From assembly GCA_033782935.1 (NCBI GenBank), contig JAWQEG010001547.1, positions 139,001 through 203,000 of the forward strand: 64,000 nucleotides of DNA, given 5' to 3'. A program made the translations under genes and the position numbers. The DNA comes from Petrolisthes cinctipes. Lineage: Eukaryota > Arthropoda > Malacostraca > Decapoda > Porcellanidae. Position 1 is the stretch's first letter; every line of letters starts with the position of its first letter. Under the pieces are notes generated by a model that saw only the letters and a list, made by a program, of their open reading frames with translations, ran no database searches and had not been told where the DNA came from. This document shows, piece by piece, positions 38,644 to 51,290 of the stretch.

Positions 38644-40977
38644 GCCGTGCCTGGCTACACGTGACGTGCCACACAGTGAGTGCACTACAGTGTGTGAGGA
38701 CCGGTCAGTGGATGGCCGCCTGGAATATTTAGTTATTTATACGTGAACTGGCTGCCGTGCCTGGGCCTGGAATATTTAGTTATTTACACGTGAACTGCCT
38801 GCTGTGCCTGGCTACACGTGACGTGCCACACAGTGAGTGCAGTACAGTGTGTGAGGACCGATTGGTGGATAGCGGCCTGGAATATTTAGTTATTTACACG
38901 TGAACTGCCTGCCGTGCCTGGCTACACGTGACGTGCCACACAGTAATTGCAGTACAGTGTGTGAGGACCGGTCAGTGGATGGCGGCCTGGAATATTTAGT
39001 TATTTACACGTGAACTGCCTGCCGTGCCTGGCTACACGTGACGTGCCACAAAGTGAGTGCAGTACAGTGTGTGAGGACCGGTCAGTGGATGGCGGCCTGG
39101 AATATTTAGTTATTTACACGTGAACTGCCTGCCGTGCCTGGCTACACGTGACGTGCCACACAGTTTGCAGTTTCGTGTGTGAGGACCGGTCAGCGAATGG
39201 CGGCCTGGAATATTTAGTTATTTACACATGAACTGCCTGCCTTGCCTGGCTAAACGTGACAAGCCACACAGTGAGTGCACTACAGTGTGTGAGGACCGGT
39301 CTGTGGATGGCGGCCAGGAATATTTAGTTATTTACACGTGAACTGCCTGCCGTTCCAGGCTACACGTGACGTGACACACAGTGAGTGCACTACAGTGTGT
39401 GAGGACTGGTCAGTGGATGGCGGCCCAGAATATTTAGTTATTTACACATTAACTGTCTGCCGTGCCTGGCTACACGTGACGAGCCACATAGTGAATGCAG
39501 TACAGTGTGTGATGACCGATCAGTGGATGGCGGCCTGGAATATTTAGTTATTTACACATGAACTGGCTGCTGTGCCTGGTCCTGGAATATTTAGTTATTT
39601 ACATGTGAACAGCCTGACGAGCCTGGCTACACGTGACGTGACACACAGTGAGTGCAGTACAGTGTGTGAGGAACGGTCAGTGGATGGTGCCCTGGAATAT
39701 TTAGTTATTTACACGTGAACTGTCTGCCGTGCCTGGCTACACGTGACGTGCCACACAGTGAGTGCAGTACAGTGTGTGAGGACCGGACAGTGGATGGCGG
39801 TCTGGAATATTTAGTTATTTACACGTGAACTGCCTGCCGTGCCTGGCTACACGTGACGTGCCACACAGTGAGTGCAGTACAGTGTGTGAGGACCTGTCAG
39901 TGAATGGCGGCCTGGAATATTTATTTATTTACACGTGAACTGGCTGCCGTGCCTGGGCCTGGAATATTTAGTTATTTACACGTGAACTGCCTGCCGTGCC
40001 TGGCTACATGTGACGTGCCACACAGTAAGTGCAGTACAGTGTGTGAGGACCGGTCAGTGAATGGTGGCCTGGAATATTTAGTTATTTACACGTGAACTGC
40101 CTGCCGTGCCTGGCTACACGTGATGTGCCACAAAGTGAGTGCAGTACAGTGTGTGAGGACCGGTCAGTGGATGGCGGCCTGGAATATTTAGTTATTTACA
40201 CATGAACTGGCTGCTGTGCCTGGGCCTGGAATATTTAGTTATTTACATGTGAACTGCCTGCCGAGCCTGGCTACACGTGACGTGACACACAGTGAGTGCA
40301 GTACAGTGTGTGAGGAACGGTCAGTGGATGGTGCCCTGGAATATTTAGTTATTTACACGTGAACTGCCTGCCGTTCCTGGCTACACGTGACGTGCCACAC
40401 AGTGAGTGCAGTACAGTGTGTGAGGACCGGTCAGTGGATGGCGGTCTGGAATATTTAGTTATTTACACGTGAACTGCCTGTCGTGCCTGGCTACACGTGA
40501 CGTGCCACACAGTGAGTGCAGTACAGTGTGTGAGGACCTGTCAGTGAATGGCGGCCTGGAATATTTAGTTATTTACACGTGAACTGGCTGCCGAGCCTGG
40601 CTACACGTGACGTGACACACAGTGAGTGCAGTACAGTGTGTGAGGAACGGTCAGTGGATGGTGCCCTGGAATATTTAGTTATTTACACGTGAACTGCCTG
40701 CCGTGCCTGGCTACACGTGACGTGCCACACAGTGAGTGCAGTACAGTGTGTGAGGACCGGTCAGTGGATGGCGGTCTGGAATATTTAGTTATTTACACGT
40801 GAACTGGCTGCCGTGCCTGGGCCTGGAATATTTAGTTATTTACACGTGAACTGCCTGCCGTGCCTGGCTACACGTGACGTGCCACACAGTGTGCAGTTTC
40901 GTGTGTGAGGACCGGTCAGCGAATGGCGGCCTGGAATATTTAGTTATTTTCACATGAACTGCCTGCCTTGCCTGGCT
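38519..40977 (+). repeat. HOR unit D1 (2459 bp)
   Basis: Landmark to landmark; 20x110 + 5x47 + 28 - 4, where the -4 comes from two 2-bp-deleted units (CAGTTTGCAG and CAGTGTGCAG). Marker GGCCAGGAATATT and CCGTTCCAGGC recur 2459 bp later. Derived states ATTGGTGGATAGC (38869, 41328) are shared with the following partial copy. The part from about 39.56 to 40.98 kb resembles about 35.84-37.25 kb. Confidence 0.85.
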
Positions 40978-42010
40978 AAACGTTAATTGCCTGCCTTGCC
41001 TGGCTACACGTGACATGACATACAGTGAGTGCAGTACAGTGTATGACGAACGGTCAGTGGATGGCGCCCTGGAATATTTAGTTATTTACATGTGAACTGC
41101 CTGCCGTGCCTGGCTACACGTGACGTGCCACACAGTGAGTGCACTACAGTGTGTGAGGACCGGTCAGTGGATGGCGGCCTGGAATATTTAGTTATTTATA
41201 CGTGAACTGGCTGTCGTGCCTGGGCCTGGAATATTTAGTTATTTACACGTGAACTGCCTGCTGTGCCTGGCTACACGTGACGTGCCACACAGTGAGTGCA
41301 GTACAGTGTGTGAGGACCGATTGGTGGATAGCGGCCTGGAATATTTAGTTATTTACACGTGAACTGCCTGCCGTGCCTGGCTACACGTGACGTGCCACAC
41401 AGTAAGTGCAGTACAGTGTGTGAGGACCGGTCAGTGGATGGCGGCCTGGAATATTTAGTTATTTACACGTGAACTGCCTGCCGTGCCTGGCTACACGTGA
41501 CGTGCCACAAAGTGAGTGCAGTACAGTGTGTGAGGACCGGTCAGTGGATGGCGGCCTGGAATATTTAGTTATTTACACGTGAACTGCCTGCCGTGCCTGG
41601 CTACACGTGACGTGCCACACAGTTTGCAGTTTCGTGTGTGAGGACCGGTCAGCGAATGGCGGCCTGGAATATTTAGTTATTTACACATGAACTGCCTGCC
41701 TTGCCTGGCTAAACGTGACAAGCCACACAGTGAGTGCACTACAGTGTGTGAGGACCGGTCTGTGGATGGCGGCCAGGAATATTTAGTTATTTACACGTGA
41801 ACTGCCTGCCGTTCCAGGCTACACGTGACGTGACACACAGTGAGTGCACTACAGTGTGTGAGGACTGGTCAGTGGATGGCGGCCCAGAATATTTAGTTAT
41901 TTACACATTAACTGCCTGCCGTGCCTGGCTACACGTGACGAGCCACATAGTGAATGCAGTACAGTGTGTGATGACCGATCAGTGGATGGCGGCCTGGAAT
42001 ATTTAGTTAT
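40978..42010 (+). repeat. HOR unit D2, partial copy
   Basis: Matches 38519-39551 at an offset of 2459 bp. It diverges near 42010, where it continues with GCCTGACTACACG while D1 continues with a short GGTCCTGG unit. Confidence 0.82.
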
Positions 42011-44901
42011 TTACACGTGAACTGCCTGCCGTGCCTGACTACACGTGACGTGCCACACAGTGAGTGCAGTACAGTGTGTGAGGACCGGTCAGTGAATGGC
42101 GACCTGGAATATTTAGTTTTTTACATGTGAACAGCCTGACGAGCCTGGCTACACGTGACATGACATACAGTGAGTGCAGTACAGTGTGTGAGGAAAGGTC
42201 AGTGGATGGCGGCCTGGAATATTTAGTTATTTACACGTGAACTGCCTGCCGTGCCTGGGCCTGGAATATTAAGTTATTTACACGTGAACTTCCTGCCGTG
42301 CCTTGGCCTGGGATATTTAGTTATTTACACGTGAACTGCCTGCTGTGCCTGGCTACACGTGACGTGCCACACAGTGAGTGCAATACAGTGTGTGAGGACC
42401 GGTCAGTAGATGGCGGCCTGGAATATATAGTTATTTACAAGTGAACTGCCTGCCGTGCCTGGCTACACGTGACGTGCCACACAGTGAGTGCACTACATTG
42501 TGTGAGGAACGGTCAGTAGATGGCGGCCTGGAATATATAGTTATTTACAAGTGAACTGCCTGCCGTTCCAGGCTAAACGTGACGTGACACACAGTGAGTG
42601 CACTACAGTGTGTGAGGACTGGTCAGTGGATGGCGGCCCAGAATATTTAGTTATTTACACATTAACTGCCAGCCATGCCTGGCTTCACGTGACGAGCCAC
42701 ATAGTGAGTGCAGTACAGTGTGTGATGACCGATCAGTGGATGGCGGCCTGGAATATTTAGTTATTTACACGTGAACTGCCTGCCATGCCTGGGCCTGGAA
42801 TATTAAGTTATTTACACGTGAACTTCCTGCCGTGCCTGGGCCTGGAATATTTAGTTATTTACACGTGAACTGCCTGCTGTGCCTGGCTACACATGACGTG
42901 CCACACAGTGAGTGCAATACAGTGTGTGAGGACTGGTCAGTAGATGGCGGCCTGGAATATATAGTTATTTACAAGTGAACTGCCTGCCGTGCCTGGCTAC
43001 ACGTGACGTGCCACACAGTGAGTGCACTACAGTGTGTGAGGACCGGTCAGTTGATGGCAGCCCGGAATATTTAGTTATTTACATGTGAACTGCCTGCTGT
43101 GCCTGGCTACACGTGATGCGCCACACAGTGAGTGCAGTACAGTGTGTGAGGACCGGTCAGTGGATGGCGGCCTGGAATATTTAGTTATTTACACGTGAAC
43201 TGGCTGCCGTGCCTGGGCCTGGAATATTTAGTTATTTACACGTAAACTGCCTGCTGTGCCTGGCTACACGTGACGTGCCACATAGTGAGTGCAGTACAGT
43301 GTGTGAGGAACGGTCTGTAGATGGCGGCCTGGAATATATAGTTATTTACAAGTGAACTGCCTGCCGTTCCAGGCTACACGTGACGTGACACACAGTGAGT
43401 GCACTACAGTGTGTGAGGACTGGTCAGTGGATGGCGGCCCAGAATATTTAGTTATTTACACATTAACTGCCTGCCGTGCCTGGCTACACGTGACGAGCCA
43501 CATAGTGAGTGCAGTACAGTGTGTGATGACCGATCAGTGGATGGCGGCCTGGAATATTTAGTTATTTACACGTGAACTGCCTGCCATGCCTGACTACACG
43601 TGACGTGCCACACAGTGAGTGCAGTACAGTGTGTGAGGACCGGTCAGTGAATGGCGGCCTGGAATATTTAGTTTTTTACATGTGAATTGCCTGCCGAGCC
43701 TGGCTACACGTGACATGACATACAGTGAGTGCAGTACAGTGTATGAGGAACGGTCAGTGGATGGCGCCCTGGAATATTTAGTTATTTACACGTGAACTGG
43801 CTGCCGTGCCTGGGCCTGGAAAATTAAGTTATTTACACGTGAACTTCCTGCTGTGCCTGGGCCTGGAATATTTAGTTATTTACACGTGAACTGCCTGCTG
43901 TGCCTGGCTACACGTGACGTGCCACACAGTGAGTGCAGTACAGTGTGTGAGGACCGGTCAGTAGATGGCGGCCTGGAATATATAGTTATTTACAAGTGAA
44001 CTGCCTGCCGTGCCTGGCTACACGTGACGTGCCACACAGTGAGTGCACTACAGTGTGTGAGGACCGGTCAGTTGATGGCGGCCCGGAATATTTAGTTATT
44101 TACATGTGAACTGCCTGCTGTGCCTGGCTACACGTGACGCGCCACACAGTGAGTGCAGTACAGTGTGTGAGGACCGGTCAGTGGATGGCGGCCTGGAATA
44201 TTTAGTTATTTACACGTGAACTGGCTGCCGTGCCTGGGCCTGGAATATTTAGTTATTTACACGTAAACTGCCTGCTGTGCCTGGCTACACGTGACGTGCC
44301 ACATAGTGAGTGCAATACAGTGTGTGAGGAACGGTCAGTAGATGGCGGCCGGGAATATATAGTTATTTACAAGTGAACTGCCTGCCGTGCCTGGCTACAC
44401 GTGACGATCCACACAGTGAGTGCAGTACAGTGTGTGAGGACCGGTCAGTGGATGGCGGCCTGGAATATTTAGTTATTTACACGTGAACTGCCTGCCGTGC
44501 CTGGCTACACGTGACATGCCACACAGTGAGTGCAGTACAGTGTGTGAGGACTGGTCAGTGGATGGCGGCCTGGAATATTTAGTTATTTACACGTGAACTG
44601 CCTGCCGTGCCTGGCTACACGTGACGTGCCCCAAAGTGAGTGCAGTACAGTGTGTGAGGACCGGTCAGTGGATGGCGGCCTGGAATATTTAGTTATTTAC
44701 ACGTGAACTGCCTGCCGTGCCTGGCTACACGTGACGTGCCACACAGTGAGTGCAGTTTCGTGTGTGAGGACCGGTCAGCGAATGGCGGCCTGGAATATTT
44801 AGTTATTTACACATAAACTGCCTGCCGTGCCTGGCTACACGTGACGTGACACACAGTGAGTGCAGTACAGTGTGTGAGTACCGATCGGTGGATGGCGGCC
44901 T
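42011..44901 (+). repeat. Satellite with 801-bp period and TTAAG/TATATAG subtypes
   Basis: An 801-bp offset (6x110 + 3x47) links 42565 and 43366 (CCGTTCCAGGC). Diagnostic states here are short units with AATATTAAGTT or AAAATTAAGTT (about 42268, 42801, 43819; again near 48230) and full units with GGAATATATAG plus TACAAGTGA. The TACAAGTGA type also occurs at 731 and 2773. Confidence 0.8.
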
Positions 44902-45039
44902 GGAATATTTAATTATTTACACATGAACTGCCTGCTTTGCCTGGCTACACGTGAATTGCCTGCCTTGCCTGGCTACACGTGACAAGCCACACAGTGAGTG
45001 CACTACAGTGTGTGAGGACCGGTTAGTAGATGGCGGCCT
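44902..45039 (+). repeat. 138-bp monomer, AATTGCC subtype (right-hand copy)
   Basis: Carries the same duplicated GTGAATTGCCTGCC part and following GACAAGCC as the unit at 311-448 and the three in the 4.9-kb HOR, about 30 kb from the nearest of them. Its neighbours (TTTCGTG monomer before, GGTTAGTAGATGG end) also match those around 4816-4953, so a multi-monomer block is shared. Confidence 0.88.
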
Positions 45040-46705
45040 GGAATATTTAGTTATTTACTCGTGAACTGCCTGCCGTTCCAGGCTACACGTGACGTGACAC
45101 ACAGTGAGTGCACTACAGTGTGTGAGGACTGGTCAGTGTATGGCGGCCTAGAATATTTAGTTATTTAAACATAAACTGTCTGCCGTGCCTGGCTACACGT
45201 GACGTGCCAGATAGTGAGTGCAGTACAGTGTGTGATGACCGATCAGTGGATGGCGGCCTGGAATATTTAGTTATTTACACGTGAACTGCCTGCCGTGCCT
45301 GACTACACGTGACGTGCCACACAGTGAGTGCAGTACAGTGTGTGAGGACCGGTCAGTGAATGGCGGCCTGGAATATTTAGTTTTTTACATGTGAGCTGCC
45401 TGCCGAGCGTGGCTACACGTGACATGACATACAGTGAGTGCAGTACAGTGTATGAGGAAAAGTCAGTGGATGGCGGCCTGGAATATTTAGTTATTTACAC
45501 GTGAACTGGCTGCCGTGCCTGGGCCAGGAATATTTAGTTATTTACACGTGAACTTCCTGCCATGCCTGGGCCTGGAATATTTAGTTATTTACACGTGAAC
45601 TGCCTGCCGTGCCTGGCTACACGTGACATGCCACACAGTGAGTGCAGTTTGGTGTGTGAGGACCGGTCAGCGAATGGCGGTCTGGAATATTTAGTTATTT
45701 ACACATAAACTGCCTGCCGTGCCTGGGTACACGTGACATGACACACAGTGCGTGCAGTACAATGTGTAAGGACCGATCGGTGGATGGCGGCCTGGAATAT
45801 TTAATTATTTACACATGAACTGCCTGCCGTGCCTGGCTACACGTGACGTTCCACACAGTGAGTGCAGTACAGTGTGTGATGACCGATCAGTGGATGGCGG
45901 CCTGGAATATTTAGTTATTTATATGTGAACTGCCTGCCGTACCTGGCTACACGTGACGTGCAACACAGTGAGTGCAGTACAGTGTGTGAGGAACGATCAG
46001 TGGATGGCGGCCTGGAATATTTAGTTATTTACACGTGAACTGCCTGCCATGCCTGGCTACACGTGACGTGCCACACAGTGAGTGCAGGACAGTGTGTGAG
46101 GACCGGTCAGTGGATGGCGGCCCGGAATATTTAGTTATTTACACGTGAACTGCCTGCTGTGCCTGGCTGCACGTGACGTGCCACACAGTGAGTGCAGTAC
46201 AGTGTGTAAGGAACGGTCAGTGAATGGCGGCCTGGAATATTTAGTTATTTACATGTGAACTGCCTGCCGAGCCTGGCTACACGTGACGTGACACACAGTG
46301 AGTGCAGTACAGTGTGTGAGGAACGGTCAGTGGATGGCGGCCTGGAATATTTAGTTATTTACACGTGAACTGGCTGCCGTGCCTGGGCCAGGAATATTTA
46401 GTTATTTACACGTGAACTTCCTGCCGTGCCTGGGCCTGGAATATTTAGTTATTTACACGTGAACTGCCTGCTGTGCCTGGCTACACGTGACGTGCCCCAA
46501 AGTGAGTGCAGTACAGTGTGTGAGGACAGGTCGGTGGATGGCGGCCTGGAATATTTAGTTATTTACACGTGAACTGCCTGCTGTGCCTGGCTACACGTGA
46601 CGTGCCACACAGTGAGTGCAGTTTCGTGTGTGAGGACCGGTCAGCGAATGGCGGCCTGGAATATTTAGTTATTTACACATAAACTGCCTGCCGTGCCTGG
46701 CTACA
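45000..46705 (+). repeat. 3833-bp-period block, left copy
   Basis: Matches 48833-50538 at an offset of 3833 bp (31x110 + 9x47), measured at GACTGGTCAGTGTATGG (45127 to 48960) and GGGCCAGG (46385 to 50218). Shared states include TTATTTAAACATAAACTG and TTTGGTGTG. Homology is lost near 46705, where this copy has GACGCGCCAC. Confidence 0.82.
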
Positions 46706-48832
46706 CGTGACGCGCCACACAGTGAGTGCAGTACAGTGTGTGAGGACCGGTCAGTGGATGGCGGCCTGGAATATTTAGTTATTTACACGTGAACTGGCTG
46801 CCGTGCCTGGGCCTGGAATATTTAGTTATTTACACGTAAACTGCCTGCTGTGCCTGGCTACACGTGACGTGCCACATAGTGAGTGCAGTACAGTGTGTGA
46901 GGAACGGTCAGTAGATGGCGGCCTGGAATATATAGTTATTTACAAGCGAACTGCCTGCCGTTCCAGGCTACACGTGACGTGACACACAGTGAGTGCACTA
47001 CAGTGTGTGAGGACTGGTCAGTGGATGGCGGCCCAGAATATTTAGTTATTTACACATTAACTGCCTGCCGTGCATGGCTACACGTGACGAGCCACATAGA
47101 GAGTGCAGTACAGTGTGTGATGACCGATCAGTGGATGGCGGCCTGGAATATTTAGTTATTTACACGTGAACTGCCTGCCATGCCTGACTACACGTGACGT
47201 GCCACACAGTGAGTGCAGTACAGTGTGTGAGGACCGGTCAGTGAATGGCGACCTGGAATATTTAGTTTTTTACATGTGAACTGCCTGCCGAGCCTGGCTA
47301 CACGTGACATGACATACAGTGAGTGCAGTACAGTGTATGAGGAACGGTCAGTGGATGGCGCCCTGGAATATTTAGTTATTTACACGTGAACTGCCTGCCG
47401 TGCCTGGCTACACGTGACGTGCCACACAGTGAGTGCACTACAGTGTGTGAGGACCGGTCAGTGGATGGCGGCCTGGAATATTTAGTTATTTACACGTGAA
47501 CTGGCTGCCGTGCCTGGGCCTGGAATATTTAGTTATTTACACTTAAACTGCCTTCTGTGCCTGGCTACACGTGACGTGCCACATAGTGAGTGCAGTACAG
47601 TGTGTGAGGAACAGTCAGTAGATGGCGGCCTGGAATATATAGTTATTTACAAGTGAACTGCCTACCGTGCCTGGCTACACGTGACGTTCCACACAGTGAG
47701 TGCAGTACAGTGTGTGAGGACTGGTCAGTGGATGGCGGCCCAGAATATGTAGTTATTTAAACATTAACTGCCTGCCGTGCCTGGCTACACGTGACGAGCC
47801 ACATAGTGAGTGCAGTACAGTGTGTGATGACCGATCAGTGGATGGCGGCCTGGAATATTTAGTTATTTACACGTGAACTGCCTGCCATGCCTGACTACAC
47901 GTGACGTGCCACACAGTGAGTGCAGTACAGTGTGTGAGGACCGGTCAGTGAATGGCGGCCTGAAATATTTAGTTTTTTACATGTGAACTGCCTGCCGAGC
48001 CTGGCTACACGTGACATGACATACAGTGAGTGCAGTACAGTGTATGAGGAACGGTCAGTGGATGGCGCCCTGGAATATTTAGTTATTTACACGTGAACTG
48101 CCTGCCGTGCCTGGCTACACGTGACGTGCCACACAGTGAGTGCACTATAGTGTGTGAGGAAAGGTCAGTGGATGGCGGCCTGGAATATTTAGTTATTTAC
48201 ACGTGAACTGGCTGCCGTGCCTGGGCCTGGAAAATTAAGTTATTTACACGTGAACTTCCTGCCGTGCCTGGGCCTGGAATATTTAGTTATTTACACGTGA
48301 ACTGCCTGTTGTGCCTGGCTACACGTGACGTGCCACACAGTGAGTGCAGTACAGTGTGTGACGACCGGTCAGTGGATGGCGGCCTGGAATATTTAGTTAT
48401 TTACACGTGAACTGGCTGCCGTGCCTGGGCCTGGAATATTTAGTTATTTACACGTAAACTGCCTGCTGTGCCTGGCTACACGTGACGTGCCACATAGTAA
48501 GTGCAGTACAGTGTGTGAGGAACGGTCAGTAGATGGCGGCCTGTAATATATAGTTATTTACAAGTGAACTGCCTGCCGTGCCTGGCTACACGTGACGTTC
48601 CACACAGTGAGTGCAGTACAGTGTGTGAGGACCAGTCAGTGGATGGCGGCCTGGAATATTTAGTTATTTACACGTGAACTGCCTGCCGTGCCTGGCTACA
48701 CGTGACATGCCACACAGTGAGTGCAGTACAGTGTGTGAGGACTGGTCAGTGGATGGCGGCCTGGAATATTTAGTTATTTACACGTGAACTGCCTGCCGTG
48801 CCTGGCTACACGTGACGTGCCCCAAAGTGAGT
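46706..48832 (+). repeat. Satellite segment between the 3833-bp-period blocks
   Basis: Monomers of the 42-44 kb types (GGAATATATAG, CCCAGAATATT, CATTAACTG, AAAATTAAGTT) resume here between the two 3833-bp-period blocks. The order resembles about 43.1-44.6 kb, so the surrounding blocks and this segment alternate. Confidence 0.72.
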
Positions 48833-50538
48833 GCACTACAGTGTGTGAGGACCGGTTAGTAGATGGCGGCATGTAATATTTAGTTATTTACACGTGAACT
48901 GCCTGCCGTTCCAGGCTACACGTGACGTGACACACAGTGAGTGCACTACAGTGTGTGAGGACTGGTCAGTGTATGGCGGCCTAGAATATTTAGTTATTTA
49001 AACATAAACTGTCTGCCGTGCCTGGCTACACGTGACGAGCCAGATAGTGAGTGCAGTACAGTGTGTGATGACCGATCAGTGGATGGCGGCCTGGAATATT
49101 TAGTTATTTACACTTGAACTGCCTGCCGTGCCTGACTACACGTGACGTGCCACACAGTGAGTGCAGTACAGTGTGTGAGGACCGGTCAGTGAATGGCGGC
49201 CTGGAATATTTAGTTTTTTACATGTGAACTGCCTGCCGAGCCTGGCTACACGTGACATGACATACAGTGAGTGCAGTACAGTGTATGAGGAACGGTCAGT
49301 TGATGGCGGCCTGGAATATTTAGTTATTTACACGTGAACTGGCTGCCGTGCCTGGGCCAAGAATATTTAGTTATTTACACGTGAACTTCCTGCCGTGCCT
49401 GGGCCTGGAATATTTAGTTATTTACACGTGAACTGCCTGCCGTGCCTGGCTACACGTGACGTGCCACACAGTGAGTGCAGTTTGGTGTGTGAGGACCGGT
49501 CAGCGAATGGCGGTCTGGAATATTTAGTTATTTACACATAAACTGCCTGCCGTGCCTGGCTACACGTGACGTGACACACAGTGCGTGCAGTACAGTGTGT
49601 GAGGACCGATCGGTGGATGGCGGCCTGGAATATTTAATTATTTACACATGAACTGCCTGCCGTGCCTGGCTACACGTGACGTTCCACACAGTGAGTGCAG
49701 TACAGTGTGTGATGACCGATCAGTGGATGGCGGCCTGGAATATTTAGTTATTTATATGTGAACTGCCTGCCGTGCCTGGCTACACGTGACGTGCCACACA
49801 GTGAGTGCAGTACAGTGTGTGAGGAACGATCAGTGGATGGCGGCCTGGAATATTTAGTTATTTACACGTGAACTGCCTGCCATGCCTGGCTACATGTGAC
49901 GTGCCACACAGTGAGTGCAGGACAGTGTGTGAGGACCGGTCAGTGGATGGCGGCCCGGAATATTTAGTTATTTACACGTGAACTGCCTGCTGTGCCTGGC
50001 TACACGTGACGTGCCACACAGTGAGTGCAGTACAGTGTGTAAGGAACGGTCAGTGAATGGCGGCCTGGAATATTTAGTTATTTACATGTGAACTGCCTGC
50101 CGAGCCTGGCTACACGTGACGTGACACACAGTGAGTGCAGTACAGTGTGTGAGGAACGGTCAGTGGATGGCGGCCTGGAATATTTAGTTATTTACACGTG
50201 AACTGGCTGCCGTGCCTGGGCCAGGAATATTTAGTTATTTACACGTGAACTTCCTGCCGTGCCTGGGCCTGGAATATTTAGTTATTTACACGTGAACTGC
50301 CTGCCGTGCCTGGCTACACGTGACGTGCCCCAAAGTGAGTGCAGTACAGTGTGTGAGGACCGGTCGGTGGATGGCGGCCTGGAATATTTAGTTATTTACA
50401 CGTGAACTGCCTGCCGTGCCTGGCTACACGTGACGTGCCACACAGTGAGTGCAGTTTCGTGTGTGAGGACCGGTCAGCGAATGGCGGCCTGGAATATTTA
50501 GTTATTTACACATAAACTGCCTGCCGTGCCTGGCTACA
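48833..50538 (+). repeat. 3833-bp-period block, right copy
   Basis: Second copy of 45000-46705. Its first kilobase is also collinear with 1021-1985: GACTGGTCAGTGTATGG, the TTTTTTACATG monomer, the GGGCC short-unit pair and CAGTTTGGTG follow in the same order at offsets of 47937 then 47827 bp (one monomer difference). Confidence 0.82.
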
Positions 50539-50820
50539 CGTGACGTGACACACAGTGAGTGCAGTACAGTGTGTGAGGACCGATCGGTGGATGGCGGCCT
50601 AGAATATTTAATTATTTACACATGAACTGCCTGCCGTGCCTGGCTACACGTGACGTTCCACACAGTGAGTGCAGTACAGTGTGTGAGGACCGATCAGTGG
50701 ATGGCGGCCTGGAATATTTAGTTATTTATATGTGAACTGCCTGCCGTGCCTGGCTACACGTGACGTGCCACACAGTGAGTGCAGTACAGTGTGTGAGGAA
50801 CGATCAGTGGATGGCGGCCT

Positions 50821-51055
50821 GGAATATTTAGTTATTTACACGTAAACTGGCTGCCGTGCCTAGACCTGGAATATTTAGTTATTTATACATGAACTGCTTG
50901 CCGTGCCTGGGCCTGGAATATTTAGTTATTTACACGTGAACTGCCTGCCGTGCCTGGGCCTGGAATATTTAGATATTTACACGTGAACTGCCTGCCGTGC
51001 CTAGGCCTGGAATATTTAGTTATTTACACGTGAACTGGCTGCCGTGCCTGGGCAT
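50821..51055 (+). repeat. 235-bp HOR of five short units, copy 1
   Basis: Five 47-bp units in the order GGCTGCC, GCTTGCC, plain, CTAGGCCT, GGGCAT. The first unit carries private CGTAAACTGG and TAGACCT changes and the fourth a private TAGATATTTAC. Confidence 0.9.
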
Positions 51056-51290
51056 GGAATATTTAGTTATTTACACGTGAACTGGCTGCCGTGCCCAGGC
51101 CTGGAATATTTAGTTATTTACACGTGAACTGCTTGCCGTGCCTGGGCCTGGAATATTTAGTTATTTACACGTTAACTGCCTGCCGTGCCTGGGCCTGGAA
51201 TATTTAGTTATTTACACGTGAACTGCCTGCCGTGCCTAGGCCTGGAATATTTAGTTATTTACACGTGAACTGGCTGCCGTGCCTGGGCAT
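51056..51290 (+). repeat. 235-bp HOR of five short units, copy 2
   Basis: Same five-unit order as 50821-51055. Private changes are CCCAGGCCT in the first unit and GTTAACTG in the third. The CTAGGCCT then GGGCAT pair recurs near 58580-58640, 60840-60900 and 61690-61750, so this pair seeded or came from the right-hand part of the array. Confidence 0.9.

Larger units (their letters stand above)
50821..51290 (+). repeat. Ten consecutive 47-bp short units
   Basis: The 470 bp are exactly ten short units with no full monomer between them, the only such run in the window; elsewhere short units occur singly, in pairs or at most three together. Variant states are, in order: GGCTGCC/TAGACCT, GCTTGCC, plain, CTAGGCCT (with TAGATATT), GGGCAT, then GGCTGCC/CCCAGGCCT, GCTTGCC, plain (with GTTAACTG), CTAGGCCT, GGGCAT. 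The last five repeat the first five. Full 110-bp units resume at 51291. Confidence 0.95.

Noticed and set aside
50821..51290. Target-site duplication of a 63-bp mobile element (GCCTGG flanks)
   Set aside because: A target-site duplication predicts an empty site with one GCCTGG (41-bp unit). All short units keep two hexamers and no 41-bp unit was seen.
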